Positions 17,101-25,951 of a DNA stretch of 64,000 nucleotides are shown piece by piece. Under the pieces are notes generated by a model, which made no database searches, had not been told where the DNA came from, and saw only the letters and a list, made by a program, of their open reading frames with translations. The stretch is taken from contig NZ_UTBZ01000228.1 of the NCBI RefSeq assembly GCF_900580865.1, forward strand, positions 124,001 to 188,000, written 5' to 3'. A program made the position numbers and the translations under genes. Numbering within the stretch: the stretch's first letter is position 1; each line of letters begins with the position of its first letter. Origin of the DNA: Pseudomonas viridiflava (lineage in GTDB: Bacteria > Pseudomonadota > Gammaproteobacteria > Pseudomonadales > Pseudomonadaceae).

Positions 17101-17361
17101 CGCAGTGATGCTCCTTGGCACATTTCATTATAAAAACCGAGCGCGAAACATTCTCAGCGGGCTCTTGGGGCATAATCGGCCGCGTCGCTGGATTACGACG
17201 GGGCAATGGGCTAAAAAGTGCCCTGCGTGATCATGCGGCCAAGTGTCGGCTGCCGTTTTTGGCTCTGTTTCTTTGAGCCCGTACCCGAACAACAATAGTC
17301 GCTCCCTAAATTTTGGCTGGCCGGCGTTGCATTGCCGCTTGGGCCCTTGAGAAAACTATTC

Positions 17362-19653
17362 ATGAAGAAGCTGTGTTTGCTGGGTCTGTTCGTCAGCCTG
17401 GCCAGTCATCAAGTATTGGCCGCCACGACCCCGGTACCCCTGGAAAACAAGGACGCGTTCATCAGTAACCTGATGAACCAGATGACTCTCGATGAAAAGA
17501 TCGGCCAGTTGCGCCTGATCAGCATCGGCCCGGAAATGCCCCGCGAGCTGATCCGCAAAGAGATCGCTGCCGGCAACATCGGCGGCACGTTCAACTCGAT
17601 CACCCGCCCGGAAAACCGTCCGATGCAGGACGCTGCGATGCGCAGCCGCCTGAAGATTCCGATGTTTTTCGCGTACGACGTGATCCACGGTCACCGTACG
17701 ATTTTCCCGATTCCGCTGGCCCTCGCCTCGAGCTGGGACATGGACGCCATCGGCCAGTCCGGGCGAGTTGCCGCCAAGGAAGCCGCTGCCGACAGCCTCG
17801 ACATCACCTTCGCGCCGATGGTCGACATCTCCCGCGACCCGCGCTGGGGCCGCAGCTCCGAAGGTTTCGGTGAAGACACCTACCTGACCTCGCGCATTGC
17901 CGGTGTCATGGTTCGCGCCTATCAGGGCGCCACCCCGAGCGCGGCTGACAGCATCATGGCCAGCGTCAAGCACTTCGCCCTGTACGGCGCGGTCGAGGGC
18001 GGTCGCGACTACAACACCGTCGACATGAGTCCGGTGAAGATGTACCAGGATTACCTGCCACCGTACCGCGCCGCGATCGATGCCGGCGCCGGTGGTGTGA
18101 TGGTCGCGTTGAACTCGATCAACGGCATTCCGGCCACGGCCAACACCTGGCTGATGAACGATCTGCTGCGCCGCGACTGGGGTTTCAAAGGCTTGGCGGT
18201 CAGCGACCACGGCGCGATCTTCGAACTGATCAAGCACGGCGTCGCCCGCGACGGTCGTGAAGCGGCGAAGCTGGCGATCAAGGCCGGCATCGACATGAGC
18301 ATGAACGACACACTGTATGGCAAAGAGCTGCCGGGGCTGCTCAAGTCCGGCGAGATCGAACAGAAAGACATCGACAACGCAGTGCGTGAAGTGCTCGCCG
18401 CCAAGTACGACATGGGTCTGTTCAAGGACCCGTACCTGCGCATCGGCAAGGCTGAAGATGATCCGGCCGACACTTACGCCGAAAGCCGTCTGCACCGTGC
18501 CGAGGCCCGTGAAGTGGCGCGTCGCAGTCTGGTGCTGCTGAAGAACCAGAACGAAACCCTGCCGCTGAAGAAAGATGCAAAAGTCGCGCTGGTCGGCCCG
18601 TTGGCCAAAGCGCCGATCGACATGATGGGCAGTTGGGCTGCCGCCGGGCGCCCTGCGCAATCGGTGACGCTGTTCGATGGCATGAGTTCGGTGATCGGCG
18701 ATAAGGCAAACCTGATCTACGCCCGTGGCGCCAACATCACCAGCGACAAGAAGGTCCTCGACTACCTGAACTTCCTCAACTTCGATGCCCCGGAAGTGGT
18801 CGACGATCCGCGCCCGGCCAACGTGCTGATCGACGAAGCAGTGAAAGCTGCAAAAGACGCTGACGTGATCGTTGCAGCGGTAGGTGAATCCCGTGGCATG
18901 TCCCACGAATCCTCCAGCCGCACCGACCTGAACATCCCGGAAACCCAGCGCGAGCTGATCCGGGCGCTGAAAGCCACCGGCAAACCGCTGGTATTGGTGC
19001 TGATGAACGGCCGCCCGCTGACCATTCTCGAAGAGAACCAGTCGGCTGACGCGATTCTGGAAACCTGGTTCAGCGGCACCGAGGGCGGCAACGCCATCGC
19101 CGACGTGCTGTTCGGCGACTACAACCCTTCGGGCAAACTGCCGGTGACCTTCCCGCGTTCCGTGGGCCAGATCCCGACCTACTACAACCACCTGAGCATT
19201 GGCCGCCCGTTCACGCCGGGCAAACCGGGCAACTACACCTCGCAGTATTTCGATGACACCACCGGGCCGCTGTTCCCGTTCGGTTACGGGCTGAGCTACA
19301 CCAACTTCGCCCTGAGCGATATGGCGCTGTCTTCGACCACGCTGAACGCCACCGGCAAGCTCGACGCCAGTGTCATGGTGAAAAACACCGGCAAGCGTGA
19401 CGGCGAAACCGTGGTGCAGTTGTACATTCAGGACGTCACCGGATCGATGATTCGCCCGGTGAAAGAACTGAAGAACTTCCAGAAAATCATGCTCAAGGCC
19501 GGCGAACAGAAAGTCGTGCACTTCACCATCACCGAGGATGACCTGAAGTTCTACAACGCCCAGCTCAAGTACGCGGCGGAGCCGGGCAAGTTCAATGTGC
19601 AGATCGGCCTGGATTCCCAGGACGTGACGCAGCAGAGCTTTGAATTGCTGTAA
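17362..19653 (+). CDS. bglX: Periplasmic beta-glucosidase BglX (GH3)
   Basis: A 763-residue glycoside hydrolase family 3 enzyme. A signal peptide of 20 residues (cleavage after VLA) directs it to the periplasm. The GH3 N-terminal barrel carries RWGRSSEGFGEDTYL at 161-175, KHFALYG at 203-209 and the catalytic nucleophile D282 in LAVSDHGAI. The C-terminal alpha/beta sandwich and a fibronectin III-like domain follow (about 660-763). It cleaves beta-glucosides from oligosaccharides, possibly including periplasmic glucans. The ATG at 17362 is preferred because it starts the signal peptide. The gene is monocistronic with a REPIN at its 3' end; the 260 bases upstream hold only a presumed promoter. 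Confidence 0.95.
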   Translation: MKKLCLLGLFVSLASHQVLAATTPVPLENKDAFISNLMNQMTLDEKIGQLRLISIGPEMPRELIRKEIAAGNIGGTFNSITRPENRPMQDAAMRSRLKIPMFFAYDVIHGHRTIFPIPLALASSWDMDAIGQSGRVAAKEAAADSLDITFAPMVDISRDPRWGRSSEGFGEDTYLTSRIAGVMVRAYQGATPSAADSIMASVKHFALYGAVEGGRDYNTVDMSPVKMYQDYLPPYRAAIDAGAGGVMVALNSINGIPATANTWLMNDLLRRDWGFKGLAVSDHGAIFELIKHGVARDGREAAKLAIKAGIDMSMNDTLYGKELPGLLKSGEIEQKDIDNAVREVLAAKYDMGLFKDPYLRIGKAEDDPADTYAESRLHRAEAREVARRSLVLLKNQNETLPLKKDAKVALVGPLAKAPIDMMGSWAAAGRPAQSVTLFDGMSSVIGDKANLIYARGANITSDKKVLDYLNFLNFDAPEVVDDPRPANVLIDEAVKAAKDADVIVAAVGESRGMSHESSSRTDLNIPETQRELIRALKATGKPLVLVLMNGRPLTILEENQSADAILETWFSGTEGGNAIADVLFGDYNPSGKLPVTFPRSVGQIPTYYNHLSIGRPFTPGKPGNYTSQYFDDTTGPLFPFGYGLSYTNFALSDMALSSTTLNATGKLDASVMVKNTGKRDGETVVQLYIQDVTGSMIRPVKELKNFQKIMLKAGEQKVVHFTITEDDLKFYNAQLKYAAEPGKFNVQIGLDSQDVTQQSFELL

Positions 19654-19675
19654 CCGCAAGCACACCGCAAAACCC

Positions 19676-19764
19676 TGTGGGAGCGAGCCTGCTCGCGAAA
19701 GCGGTCATTCAGATAAACAATTGCTGACTGACACACCGCTTTCGCGAGCAGGCTCGCTCCCACT
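19676..19764. repeat. REPIN-type pair, long form
   Basis: REP arms at 19676-19701 and 19740-19764 with ends facing outward, between the convergent bglX and PLD genes. Confidence 0.9.
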
Positions 19765-19793
19765 TTCGATTTAGGGTGTATTCAGAATCGGGT

Positions 19794-20951
19794 TTATCCG
19801 CGTCTATCGAGAATGTTGACGACCACCCGATCCACCCACCCCCACACCCGCTGCTTGACCCGCCGCCACAACGGCCGGCGCTGCCACTCTTCCAGGCTCA
19901 CCTGCTGACTCAACCCGAAGTCCTTCACAAAACTCGCCTGCACCGCTGCCGTCAACGACGGATCCAGCGCCTCCAGATTCGCCTCCAGATTGAAGCGCAG
20001 GTTCCAGTGATCGAAGTTGCACGAACCGATGCTCACCCAATCGTCGACCAGCACCATTTTCAAGTGCAGAAAGCACGGCTGGTATTCAAAGATCTGCACC
20101 CCGGCCTTGAGCAGTCGCGGGTAGTAGCGGTGCCCGGCGTAGCGCACCGACGGGTGATCGGTGCGCGGCCCGGTCAACAGCAAACGCACATCGACACCGC
20201 GCGCCGCCGCCTTGCGCAGGGAGCGGCGGATTTTCCAGGTTGGCAGGAAGTACGGCGTAGCCATCCAGATGCGTTTTTGCCCGCTGTTCAAAGCGCGAAA
20301 CAACGATTGCAGAATGTCGCGATGCTGACGGGCATCGGCATACGCCACACGGCCCATGCCCTCCCCCTTGTCCGGCACCCTAGGCAAACGCGGCAGACCA
20401 AAATGCGCGGCCGGGCGCCAGGCGCGGCGATAACGGTTGGCAATCCACTGACGATCAAACAGCAATTGCCAGTCGATCACCAGCGGGCCGCTGATCTCGA
20501 CCATCACTTCGTGCCATTCGCTGCTGTCGTGGCCCGGCGTCCAGAACTCGTCGGTGACGCCAGTGCCGCCGACCACCGCCAGACGCTGATCGACCAACAG
20601 CAATTTGCGGTGATCGCGATAGAAATTGCCGACCCAACGCCGCCAGTTCAGCCGATTGTAGAAACGCAGTTCAACCCCTGCATGGGTCAGGCGCTGGCGC
20701 AGATTGAGCGTAAACGCCAGACTGCCGTAATCATCGAACAGACAACGCACACGCACGCCACGCTCGGCCGCGAGCACCAGCGCCTGGACGATGGTTTCGG
20801 CACAGGCGCCGGCCTCGACCAGGTACAGTTCGAGTTCGATCTGCTCTTGAGCGCCAGCGATCTGCTCGAGCATGCGCGGAAAGAATTGCGGGCCGTCGAT
20901 CAACAGTTCGAACCGGTTGCCATCCCGCCACGGGAACACCGCGCCGCGCAT
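19794..20951 (-). CDS. clsB: Phospholipase D family protein, cardiolipin synthase B-like
   Basis: A 385-residue phospholipase D superfamily protein with two HKD motifs. The first is HRKLLLVDQRLAVVGG (H114, K116, D121) and the second is HLKMVLVDDWVSIGSCN near residue 295. The length and the absence of N-terminal transmembrane helices match ClsB-type cardiolipin synthases, which condense phospholipids at the inner membrane. It begins one base after the end of the YceI-family gene upstream, so the two are co-transcribed. A different phosphatidyl-transfer activity cannot be excluded. Confidence 0.85.
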   Translation of the reverse strand: MRGAVFPWRDGNRFELLIDGPQFFPRMLEQIAGAQEQIELELYLVEAGACAETIVQALVLAAERGVRVRCLFDDYGSLAFTLNLRQRLTHAGVELRFYNRLNWRRWVGNFYRDHRKLLLVDQRLAVVGGTGVTDEFWTPGHDSSEWHEVMVEISGPLVIDWQLLFDRQWIANRYRRAWRPAAHFGLPRLPRVPDKGEGMGRVAYADARQHRDILQSLFRALNSGQKRIWMATPYFLPTWKIRRSLRKAAARGVDVRLLLTGPRTDHPSVRYAGHRYYPRLLKAGVQIFEYQPCFLHLKMVLVDDWVSIGSCNFDHWNLRFNLEANLEALDPSLTAAVQASFVKDFGLSQQVSLEEWQRRPLWRRVKQRVWGWVDRVVVNILDRRG

Positions 20952-20952
20952 G

Positions 20953-21543
20953 TCAGCGCGCCGTGAAGATCAGCACCGCACCCACCGGCACCGACAGACT
21001 GATGGCCGACAGATCGGCGAGTTTGCGCAGGCTTTCCAGCCCCGGCAAGAGATCGAAATCTTCAGCGTTGATCACCAGCGGTTCCAGGGTGACCACCTGA
21101 AAACGTCGATCATCGAGACGCGTCGCCAGCAGTTCGGCGGGATATTCGTGTTGCTTGCCGTGCAGGTTGACGGTCAGCGGCAGACGTAATTCCAGCTGCG
21201 CACCGGGGGCCAGATCGTTGATCGGGCGCAGGTCAATCTGGGTGGTGATGGTCGCTTCGGGAAATTGCTCGATCTGGAACAGCTCCTTGCGCATGCGCTC
21301 ATCGCGCAGCGGGATGCCGCTGTTGATCGAGTCCAGCTCGACTTCGACTTCAGCGCGACCATTGGGGTCGACTTTGCCGTGCAGCACCAGAAAGCGCTGC
21401 ACTTCGGAAACATTGGCGTTTTTCGTGCTGACGAACGACAGCCGCGACGACTCGCCGTCCAGATACCAATTGGCCTGCGCCGGCAGCGCGACGGCGGCGA
21501 GCAGCAGGCTGGACAGGGTTGCACAGAGGGAGCGGTTGAACAT
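20953..21543 (-). CDS. YceI family periplasmic protein
   Basis: A 196-residue YceI-family beta-barrel lipocalin-like protein. The signal peptide ends about residue 23 (LPAQANWYLDG). The barrel begins WYLDGESSRLSFVSTKNANVSEVQRF, with the typical VEVELDSINSGIPLRDERMRKELF stretch (about 65-89) that precedes FPEATI. YceI proteins bind isoprenoid or other lipids in the periplasm. It lies directly upstream of the ClsB-like gene, which suggests a shared role in lipid metabolism; that is inference. The start at 21543 begins the signal peptide; an earlier in-frame ATG lacks support. Confidence 0.9.
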   Translation of the reverse strand: MFNRSLCATLSSLLLAAVALPAQANWYLDGESSRLSFVSTKNANVSEVQRFLVLHGKVDPNGRAEVEVELDSINSGIPLRDERMRKELFQIEQFPEATITTQIDLRPINDLAPGAQLELRLPLTVNLHGKQHEYPAELLATRLDDRRFQVVTLEPLVINAEDFDLLPGLESLRKLADLSAISLSVPVGAVLIFTAR

Positions 21544-21620
21544 TGAACACTCGTGGGGCCGATAAACCTGCACGAACCTTAACCGCCCACGCCGTTATTG
21601 CAAACTGAAGATCACACCCG

Positions 21621-21709
21621 GTGGGAGCGAGCCTGCTCGCGAAAACGTCATCTGCCTCAACAGAGAAGGTGCGCCTGCTATTGCATTCGCGAGCAGGCTC
21701 GCTCCCACA
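21621..21709. repeat. REPIN-type pair, long form
   Basis: REP arms at 21621-21645 and 21685-21709, ends outward, between the small 98-residue gene's 3' end and the YceI gene's promoter. Confidence 0.9.
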
Positions 21710-21727
21710 AAAAACCATCGGGTGTTT

Positions 21728-22024
21728 TCAGGGATTGAGGCGGCAGCCCTGGCGTTCGCTCAACCACTGGGCGCGATTGCTGCGGCCCATGCCGCTGACG
21801 GTGATGGTTTTGCTGACGCCGTCATCGGTGAAGGCGCTGGTCGGCAGCCATTGTTTCACGTAGCCACGGCAATACTCGGCGTCGTTGTTCATCACGTACC
21901 GGCAGGAACAATATTCCTTCGCCGTGTACGCGCTGATGATGTCCGGGAAGGCCCACAGGTTTTCTCGTTCGTAGACGATCCAGCCGAGCAGCAGGACCAG
22001 CACTAACAGCAAGAAGCGCTTCAT
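21728..22024 (-). CDS. Small membrane-anchored protein with four cysteines
   Basis: A 98-residue protein with one N-terminal hydrophobic segment (FLLLVLVLLLGWIVY). A presumably periplasmic domain follows with four cysteines: YCSC, EYC and a C-terminal GCRLNP. Its ATG overlaps the stop codon of the upstream serine hydrolase (ATGA), so the two are translationally coupled. The cysteines could form two disulfides. I do not recognise a named family. The strict coupling suggests a partner or accessory of the hydrolase. Confidence 0.75.
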   Translation of the reverse strand: MKRFLLLVLVLLLGWIVYERENLWAFPDIISAYTAKEYCSCRYVMNNDAEYCRGYVKQWLPTSAFTDDGVSKTITVSGMGRSNRAQWLSERQGCRLNP

Positions 22025-23094
22025 GGCCGCACCGCCATCAGTACACGCTTAAGCAGCTCGTTATGTCGATAGCTGCCATCGCGATCATCGCCATATCGCA
22101 CGATCACCAGTTTCTCGCTGGGAATCACGTACAGCGCCTGGCCCCAGTGGCCGAGGGCGGCGAAGGTGTCGGGCGGTGCATCGGGCCACGGTGATGCGGC
22201 GCTATCCGCCGGGCGATTGAGCCACCATTGGCCGCCGGGCACGGCTTCGTCCTGATGGGCCTTATAGCCACTGAAGGGTTTCAAGTTGAACGCGACCCAG
22301 TCCTTGGGCAGCAATTGGCGATCACTCCATCGTCCATCGCGGGCCATCAACAAACCGACACGCGCCAGATCCCGCGCCGTCAGGTAAGCGTAAGACGACG
22401 CGACAAAGGTGCCAGCGGCATCGGTTTCCCACACGGCATGACGAATGCCCAACGGTTCGAACAGCGCCGTCCACGGATAGTCTGGATAGTGCTGCGGGCC
22501 GACGATGTTCTTCAACGCCGCCGCGAGCAGGTTGCTGTCGCCACTGGAGTAACGGAAAGCCTCACCCGGTTTGGCATAGATGTCGTGGTCGGCGGTGAAT
22601 GCGGCCATGTCGCGGTGGCCACGGGTATAGAGCATCGCCACCACCGAGGATTTCAGCGGGGCGTATTCGTAGTCTTCCTGCCAGTCGATGCCGGAGGCCC
22701 AGTGCAGCAGGTCAGCAATTTTTATCGTCGGGTGTTTAGCCAGCGGCGGGTAGAACTTTGCGGCGGGGTCTTCGAGCTTGAACAGGCCTTCGCCATACGC
22801 CACACCGAGCACGGCGGCCATCAGGCTTTTGCTGATCGACCAGGTCAGGTGCGGAGTGTGTTCGGTGGTCGGGCCGGCGTAGCGTTCGTAGATGATCTGG
22901 CCGTCATGGATGATCAGCAGCGCGTCGGTGCGGATGCCTTTGCGGGTTGCATCGTCGCGGGGTGGGAAGGCGTAATTTCCCAGTGCCTCTGTATCGGTGA
23001 GCGTCGTGCCGGTTGGCCATTCTTCACCCGGCCACTGTTCAGCTTGAACGGTGAAGCTGATCAGCAGCAGGAACAGCGACAGACCTTTGCACAT
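22021..23094 (-). CDS. Serine hydrolase, beta-lactamase (class C) superfamily
   Basis: A 357-residue exported serine hydrolase. The signal peptide covers about residues 1-18 (ending VQA). The SxxK motif is SISK (86-89), with the second motif in FRYSSGDSN (tyrosine of YxN) near 175 and an HWG near 330 in place of the KTG box. This pattern is typical of the AmpC-like esterase/peptidase group (EstB, 6-aminohexanoate dimer hydrolase) rather than a true beta-lactamase. It is followed by a coupled 98-residue membrane protein. Substrate unknown. Confidence 0.88.
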   Translation of the reverse strand: MCKGLSLFLLLISFTVQAEQWPGEEWPTGTTLTDTEALGNYAFPPRDDATRKGIRTDALLIIHDGQIIYERYAGPTTEHTPHLTWSISKSLMAAVLGVAYGEGLFKLEDPAAKFYPPLAKHPTIKIADLLHWASGIDWQEDYEYAPLKSSVVAMLYTRGHRDMAAFTADHDIYAKPGEAFRYSSGDSNLLAAALKNIVGPQHYPDYPWTALFEPLGIRHAVWETDAAGTFVASSYAYLTARDLARVGLLMARDGRWSDRQLLPKDWVAFNLKPFSGYKAHQDEAVPGGQWWLNRPADSAASPWPDAPPDTFAALGHWGQALYVIPSEKLVIVRYGDDRDGSYRHNELLKRVLMAVRP

Positions 23095-23169
23095 GGGGAG
23101 GGCTCTGGGAATGAACCTGCTGAGACTAGTCGGGGTTTATGACAAGTATGCGGTGTTATTTAGATTGCT

Positions 23170-23253
23170 ATCGCGAGCAGGCTCACTTCTACAGGGGATC
23201 GCATTTCAACTGACGAAACTCGATCAACTGTAGGCCTTCGCCTGCTCGCGATG
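23170..23253. repeat. Degenerate inward-facing REP pair
   Basis: ATCGCGAGCAGGCTCACTTC (23170) and an inverted, rearranged copy TGTAGGCCTTCGCCTGCTCGCGATG (23229). These are decayed relatives of the TAGGAG-type REP. Confidence 0.65.
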
Positions 23254-23260
23254 AGGCCCT

Positions 23261-24139
23261 TCAGCCCGCCGCCAAAGCCTTGGCCAACCGCTTGGCCCTG
23301 GCCCCTGCGGCCAACTGCATCACCCCTTGATCACGCTGCCACATCTGCGCCCATTCTGTCGGTCCGTCAGCCAACGCCTGACTCACCTCACCCTCCAACG
23401 CCGCAAACTGCGCAAACAACCCACCCAGCAACACATGCCCGGCCGGATTGTTCGGCGGTTGCCGGCTCGCCTCGGCACACCCGGCCAACAGCGCCAGCAA
23501 GCGCAATTGCAGCGCTTGCGGCCAGTCACTGCCTTGCCCGACGCCATACAACCACGCGGTCATCGCGCTCAGCACATAGACATCTTCCAGCGTGCGGAAC
23601 GGTTTGACGTAAGCATCCCAGCCATCACCGGCGAGTAATTCGCACAACGCGCCATCCAGCTGCAAGCGGCCATGACTGATGTCCGGCATCAACGGCAACG
23701 CCGGCAGTTTTTCCACGGTCACGCCGGGTTCGCCGGGATAGACCACGGCCAGACTCAGGCGTGGGGTTTCGCCGGGTTCTTCGCTGCGCGCAGCGATCAA
23801 CAGCCAGTCCGCCGCATCGCCAGCGGTGACGAAATCCTTGCGTCCACTCAGGCGCAAATCGCTCAGCCGCGTCTGCATGTCCGCCGGGCGCAAACTGCGC
23901 TGTTCGGTCGCACACAACGCACCGAGGCTCAGCGGCGCACTCGGCCACAGCATGCGCAATGCCGCTTGGTAACCGACCAGAAACGCCAGCCCCGGCGTCG
24001 CCATTCGCCGCCCGCCCGCGACCGCCAATTCGAACGGCGTGACGTTGCCCAGTTGCTGCAACAACGTCGCAAAACCCTCGGCCAGGTCAGCAACGGCGGG
24101 CAATCGGTCACGGCTGTGCAGCAGATCTGGCCAGGGCAT
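23261..24139 (-). CDS. Acyl-CoA dehydrogenase-like protein
   Basis: A 292-residue protein with the helical layout of an acyl-CoA dehydrogenase remnant. There is an N-terminal helical region (LAEGFATLLQQLGNVTPFELAVAGG), a central beta domain resembling LRLSGRKDFVTAGDAADWLLIAAR (about 100-123) and a C-terminal helical domain. It is much shorter than classical acyl-CoA dehydrogenases (about 380 residues) and lacks an obvious catalytic glutamate region, so flavin-dependent activity is uncertain. The start at 24139 follows AGGAG; the longer frame is less likely. It is divergent from olsBA, and a link to lipid metabolism is only suggested by position. Confidence 0.7.
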   Translation of the reverse strand: MPWPDLLHSRDRLPAVADLAEGFATLLQQLGNVTPFELAVAGGRRMATPGLAFLVGYQAALRMLWPSAPLSLGALCATEQRSLRPADMQTRLSDLRLSGRKDFVTAGDAADWLLIAARSEEPGETPRLSLAVVYPGEPGVTVEKLPALPLMPDISHGRLQLDGALCELLAGDGWDAYVKPFRTLEDVYVLSAMTAWLYGVGQGSDWPQALQLRLLALLAGCAEASRQPPNNPAGHVLLGGLFAQFAALEGEVSQALADGPTEWAQMWQRDQGVMQLAAGARAKRLAKALAAG

Positions 24140-24292
24140 AAGAGGCTCCTTGTGGGCTGTCATATAAGCATCACCAAAGGTTCATGGCGATGACACCGGG
24201 GCTACATAGCCTGACTTTGCACAACACGGCTGCATAAAGAAAGTCGATCGGCTGCAACCCACGACGGGTTAAAGGCCCGTACGGAGATTCAC

Positions 24293-25048
24293 ATGACTCA
24301 GATCGCCCGCATCAGCGACACCGGCAATGAACGCCGCCTGCAAGCCGAACGCCTGATCGGCGCCGAGGCTCTGCAGCAAGCCCAGGCCCTGCGCTTCAAC
24401 GTCTTCAGCGGCGAGTTCAACGCCAAACTGAAAGGCGCGGAACTGGGTCTGGACATGGATGATTATGATGTTCACTGCAGCCACATCGGCGTGCGTGATC
24501 TGAACACCGGCCGTTTGGTCGCGACCACACGCTTGCTCGATCACACCGCCGCCAGCAGCCTCGGCAAGTTCTACAGCGAAGAAGAATTCAGCCTGCATGG
24601 TCTGGCGCATCTGCAAGGCCCGATCCTCGAAATCGGCCGCACCTGCGTCGACCCGGCGTACCGCAACGGCGGCACCATTGCGGTGTTGTGGGGCGAATTG
24701 GCCGAAGTATTGAATCAGGGCGGTTACAGCTACTTGATGGGTTGCGCGAGCATTCCGATGCAGGACGGCGGCATCCAGGCCCACGCGATCATGCAGCGCC
24801 TGCGCGAACGTTACTTGTGCACCGAACACCTGCGCGCCGAGCCGAAAAATCCGCTGCCGACGCTGGATATTCCATCGAACGTGATCGCGGAAATGCCGCC
24901 GCTGCTCAAGGCCTATATGCGCCTGGGCGCGAAGATCTGTGGCGAACCGTGCTGGGATGAAGACTTCCAGGTCGCCGACGTGTTCATCTTGCTCAAACGC
25001 GACGAACTCTGCCCGCGCTACGCCAAACACTTCAAGGCGGCCGTGTGA
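24293..25048 (+). CDS. olsB: L-ornithine N-acyltransferase OlsB
   Basis: A 251-residue GNAT-related N-acyltransferase (hemolysin-type/OlsB). It transfers a 3-hydroxyacyl chain from ACP to ornithine, giving lyso-ornithine lipid. Recognisable stretches are AQALRFNVFSGEFNAKLKG (about 30-48), ATTRLLDHTAA, EIGRTCVDPAYRNGGTIAVLW (112-132) and YLMGCASIP. CGGAGAT precedes the ATG. It is followed directly by olsA with a one-base stop/start overlap (TGATG), which makes the assignment firm. A CTGTCAT repeat upstream at 24157 could be part of a Pho box, since ornithine lipids are often made under phosphate limitation. Confidence 0.93.
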   Translation: MTQIARISDTGNERRLQAERLIGAEALQQAQALRFNVFSGEFNAKLKGAELGLDMDDYDVHCSHIGVRDLNTGRLVATTRLLDHTAASSLGKFYSEEEFSLHGLAHLQGPILEIGRTCVDPAYRNGGTIAVLWGELAEVLNQGGYSYLMGCASIPMQDGGIQAHAIMQRLRERYLCTEHLRAEPKNPLPTLDIPSNVIAEMPPLLKAYMRLGAKICGEPCWDEDFQVADVFILLKRDELCPRYAKHFKAAV

Positions 25049-25842
25049 TGAGCCGGTTGCGCGTATACGCGCGGATCGCGCGGGTGCTGCTGGTGGTGTC
25101 GTTGGGTTTGACCATGGCCAGCGTCTTCGGGGTTTTCGAACGCATCGGTCTGGCGCATTCGATGGAGCGGCGTCAGCGCTGGTCGCGCTTCTTCATGGCG
25201 CGTTTGAGCAACGCCCTGCCCTTTCGCGTGAGCGTTCACGGTGAATTGCCAAAACAGCCGATGCTGTGGGTCAGCAATCATGTGTCGTGGACCGATATTC
25301 CGCTGCTCGGCATGCTCACGCCGTTGTCGTTTCTGTCCAAGGCCGAAGTGCGCACCTGGCCAGTGGCGGGTTGGCTCGCGGCGAAGGCCGGCAGCCTGTT
25401 CATTCGTCGCGGTTCGGGCGACAGCCAGTTGATCCGCAAGCAGATGACCCGTCACCTGCAAACCGAGCACGCCTTGTTGATGTTCCCCGAAGGCACCACC
25501 ACTGACGGCCGCTCGCTGCGTACCTTTCACGGTCGCTTGCTAGCGGCGGCGATTGATTCCGAGGTGATGCTGCAACCGGTGGCGATCCGTTATCTGCGTG
25601 ATGGCGAAATCGATCCGCTGGCACCGTTCATTGGTGACGATGATCTGCTCTCGCACCTGATGCGCCTGTTCAGCAATGATTGCGGTGATGTTGAAGTGCA
25701 CCTGCTCAAGCCGCTTGCCTGTCAGGGCCGTGAGCGTGCGGCGTTGGCGTTCGAGGCGCAGCAGGCGGTGCAGAAGGCGTTGTTTGGCGAAGTGGCGAAA
25801 CCTGCCGAACCGCGTCGTGCAGGCGAATTGATCGCTGCTTGA
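25048..25842 (+). CDS. olsA: Lyso-ornithine lipid O-acyltransferase OlsA
   Basis: A 264-residue PlsC-type acyltransferase with one N-terminal hydrophobic segment (VLLVVSLGLTMASVFGVF). The catalytic HX4D is in SNHVSWTDI (H78, D83), and FPEGTTTDGRS near 147 is the acyl-acceptor motif. It esterifies lyso-ornithine lipid (and possibly lysophosphatidate) with a second acyl chain at the inner membrane. The start overlaps the olsB stop by one base; a GTG one codon earlier is also possible. Function is assigned from the olsBA pairing. Confidence 0.92.
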   Translation: MSRLRVYARIARVLLVVSLGLTMASVFGVFERIGLAHSMERRQRWSRFFMARLSNALPFRVSVHGELPKQPMLWVSNHVSWTDIPLLGMLTPLSFLSKAEVRTWPVAGWLAAKAGSLFIRRGSGDSQLIRKQMTRHLQTEHALLMFPEGTTTDGRSLRTFHGRLLAAAIDSEVMLQPVAIRYLRDGEIDPLAPFIGDDDLLSHLMRLFSNDCGDVEVHLLKPLACQGRERAALAFEAQQAVQKALFGEVAKPAEPRRAGELIAA

Positions 25843-25855
25843 AATACACAACCCC

Positions 25856-25945
25856 TGTGGGAGCGAGCCTGCTCGCGAAAGCGGTATGTCATTCAAAGTT
25901 GATGTTGGCTGACACGACGCCTTCGCGAGCAAGCTCGCTCCCACA
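25856..25945. repeat. REPIN-type pair, long form
   Basis: REP arms at 25856-25881 and 25921-25945, ends outward, 90 bases, between the convergent olsA and AcpH genes. Confidence 0.9.
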
Positions 25946-25951
25946 TTGGTT

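Noticed and set aside
17356..19665. A 769-codon open frame antisense to bglX
   Set aside because: It mirrors the well-supported GH3 gene, has no family resemblance or ribosome binding site, and is a usual consequence of high GC in third positions.
22021..23094. A beta-lactamase resistance gene
   Set aside because: The third KTG-type motif is replaced by HWG and the sequence fits the EstB-like hydrolase group, so antibiotic resistance is not supported.
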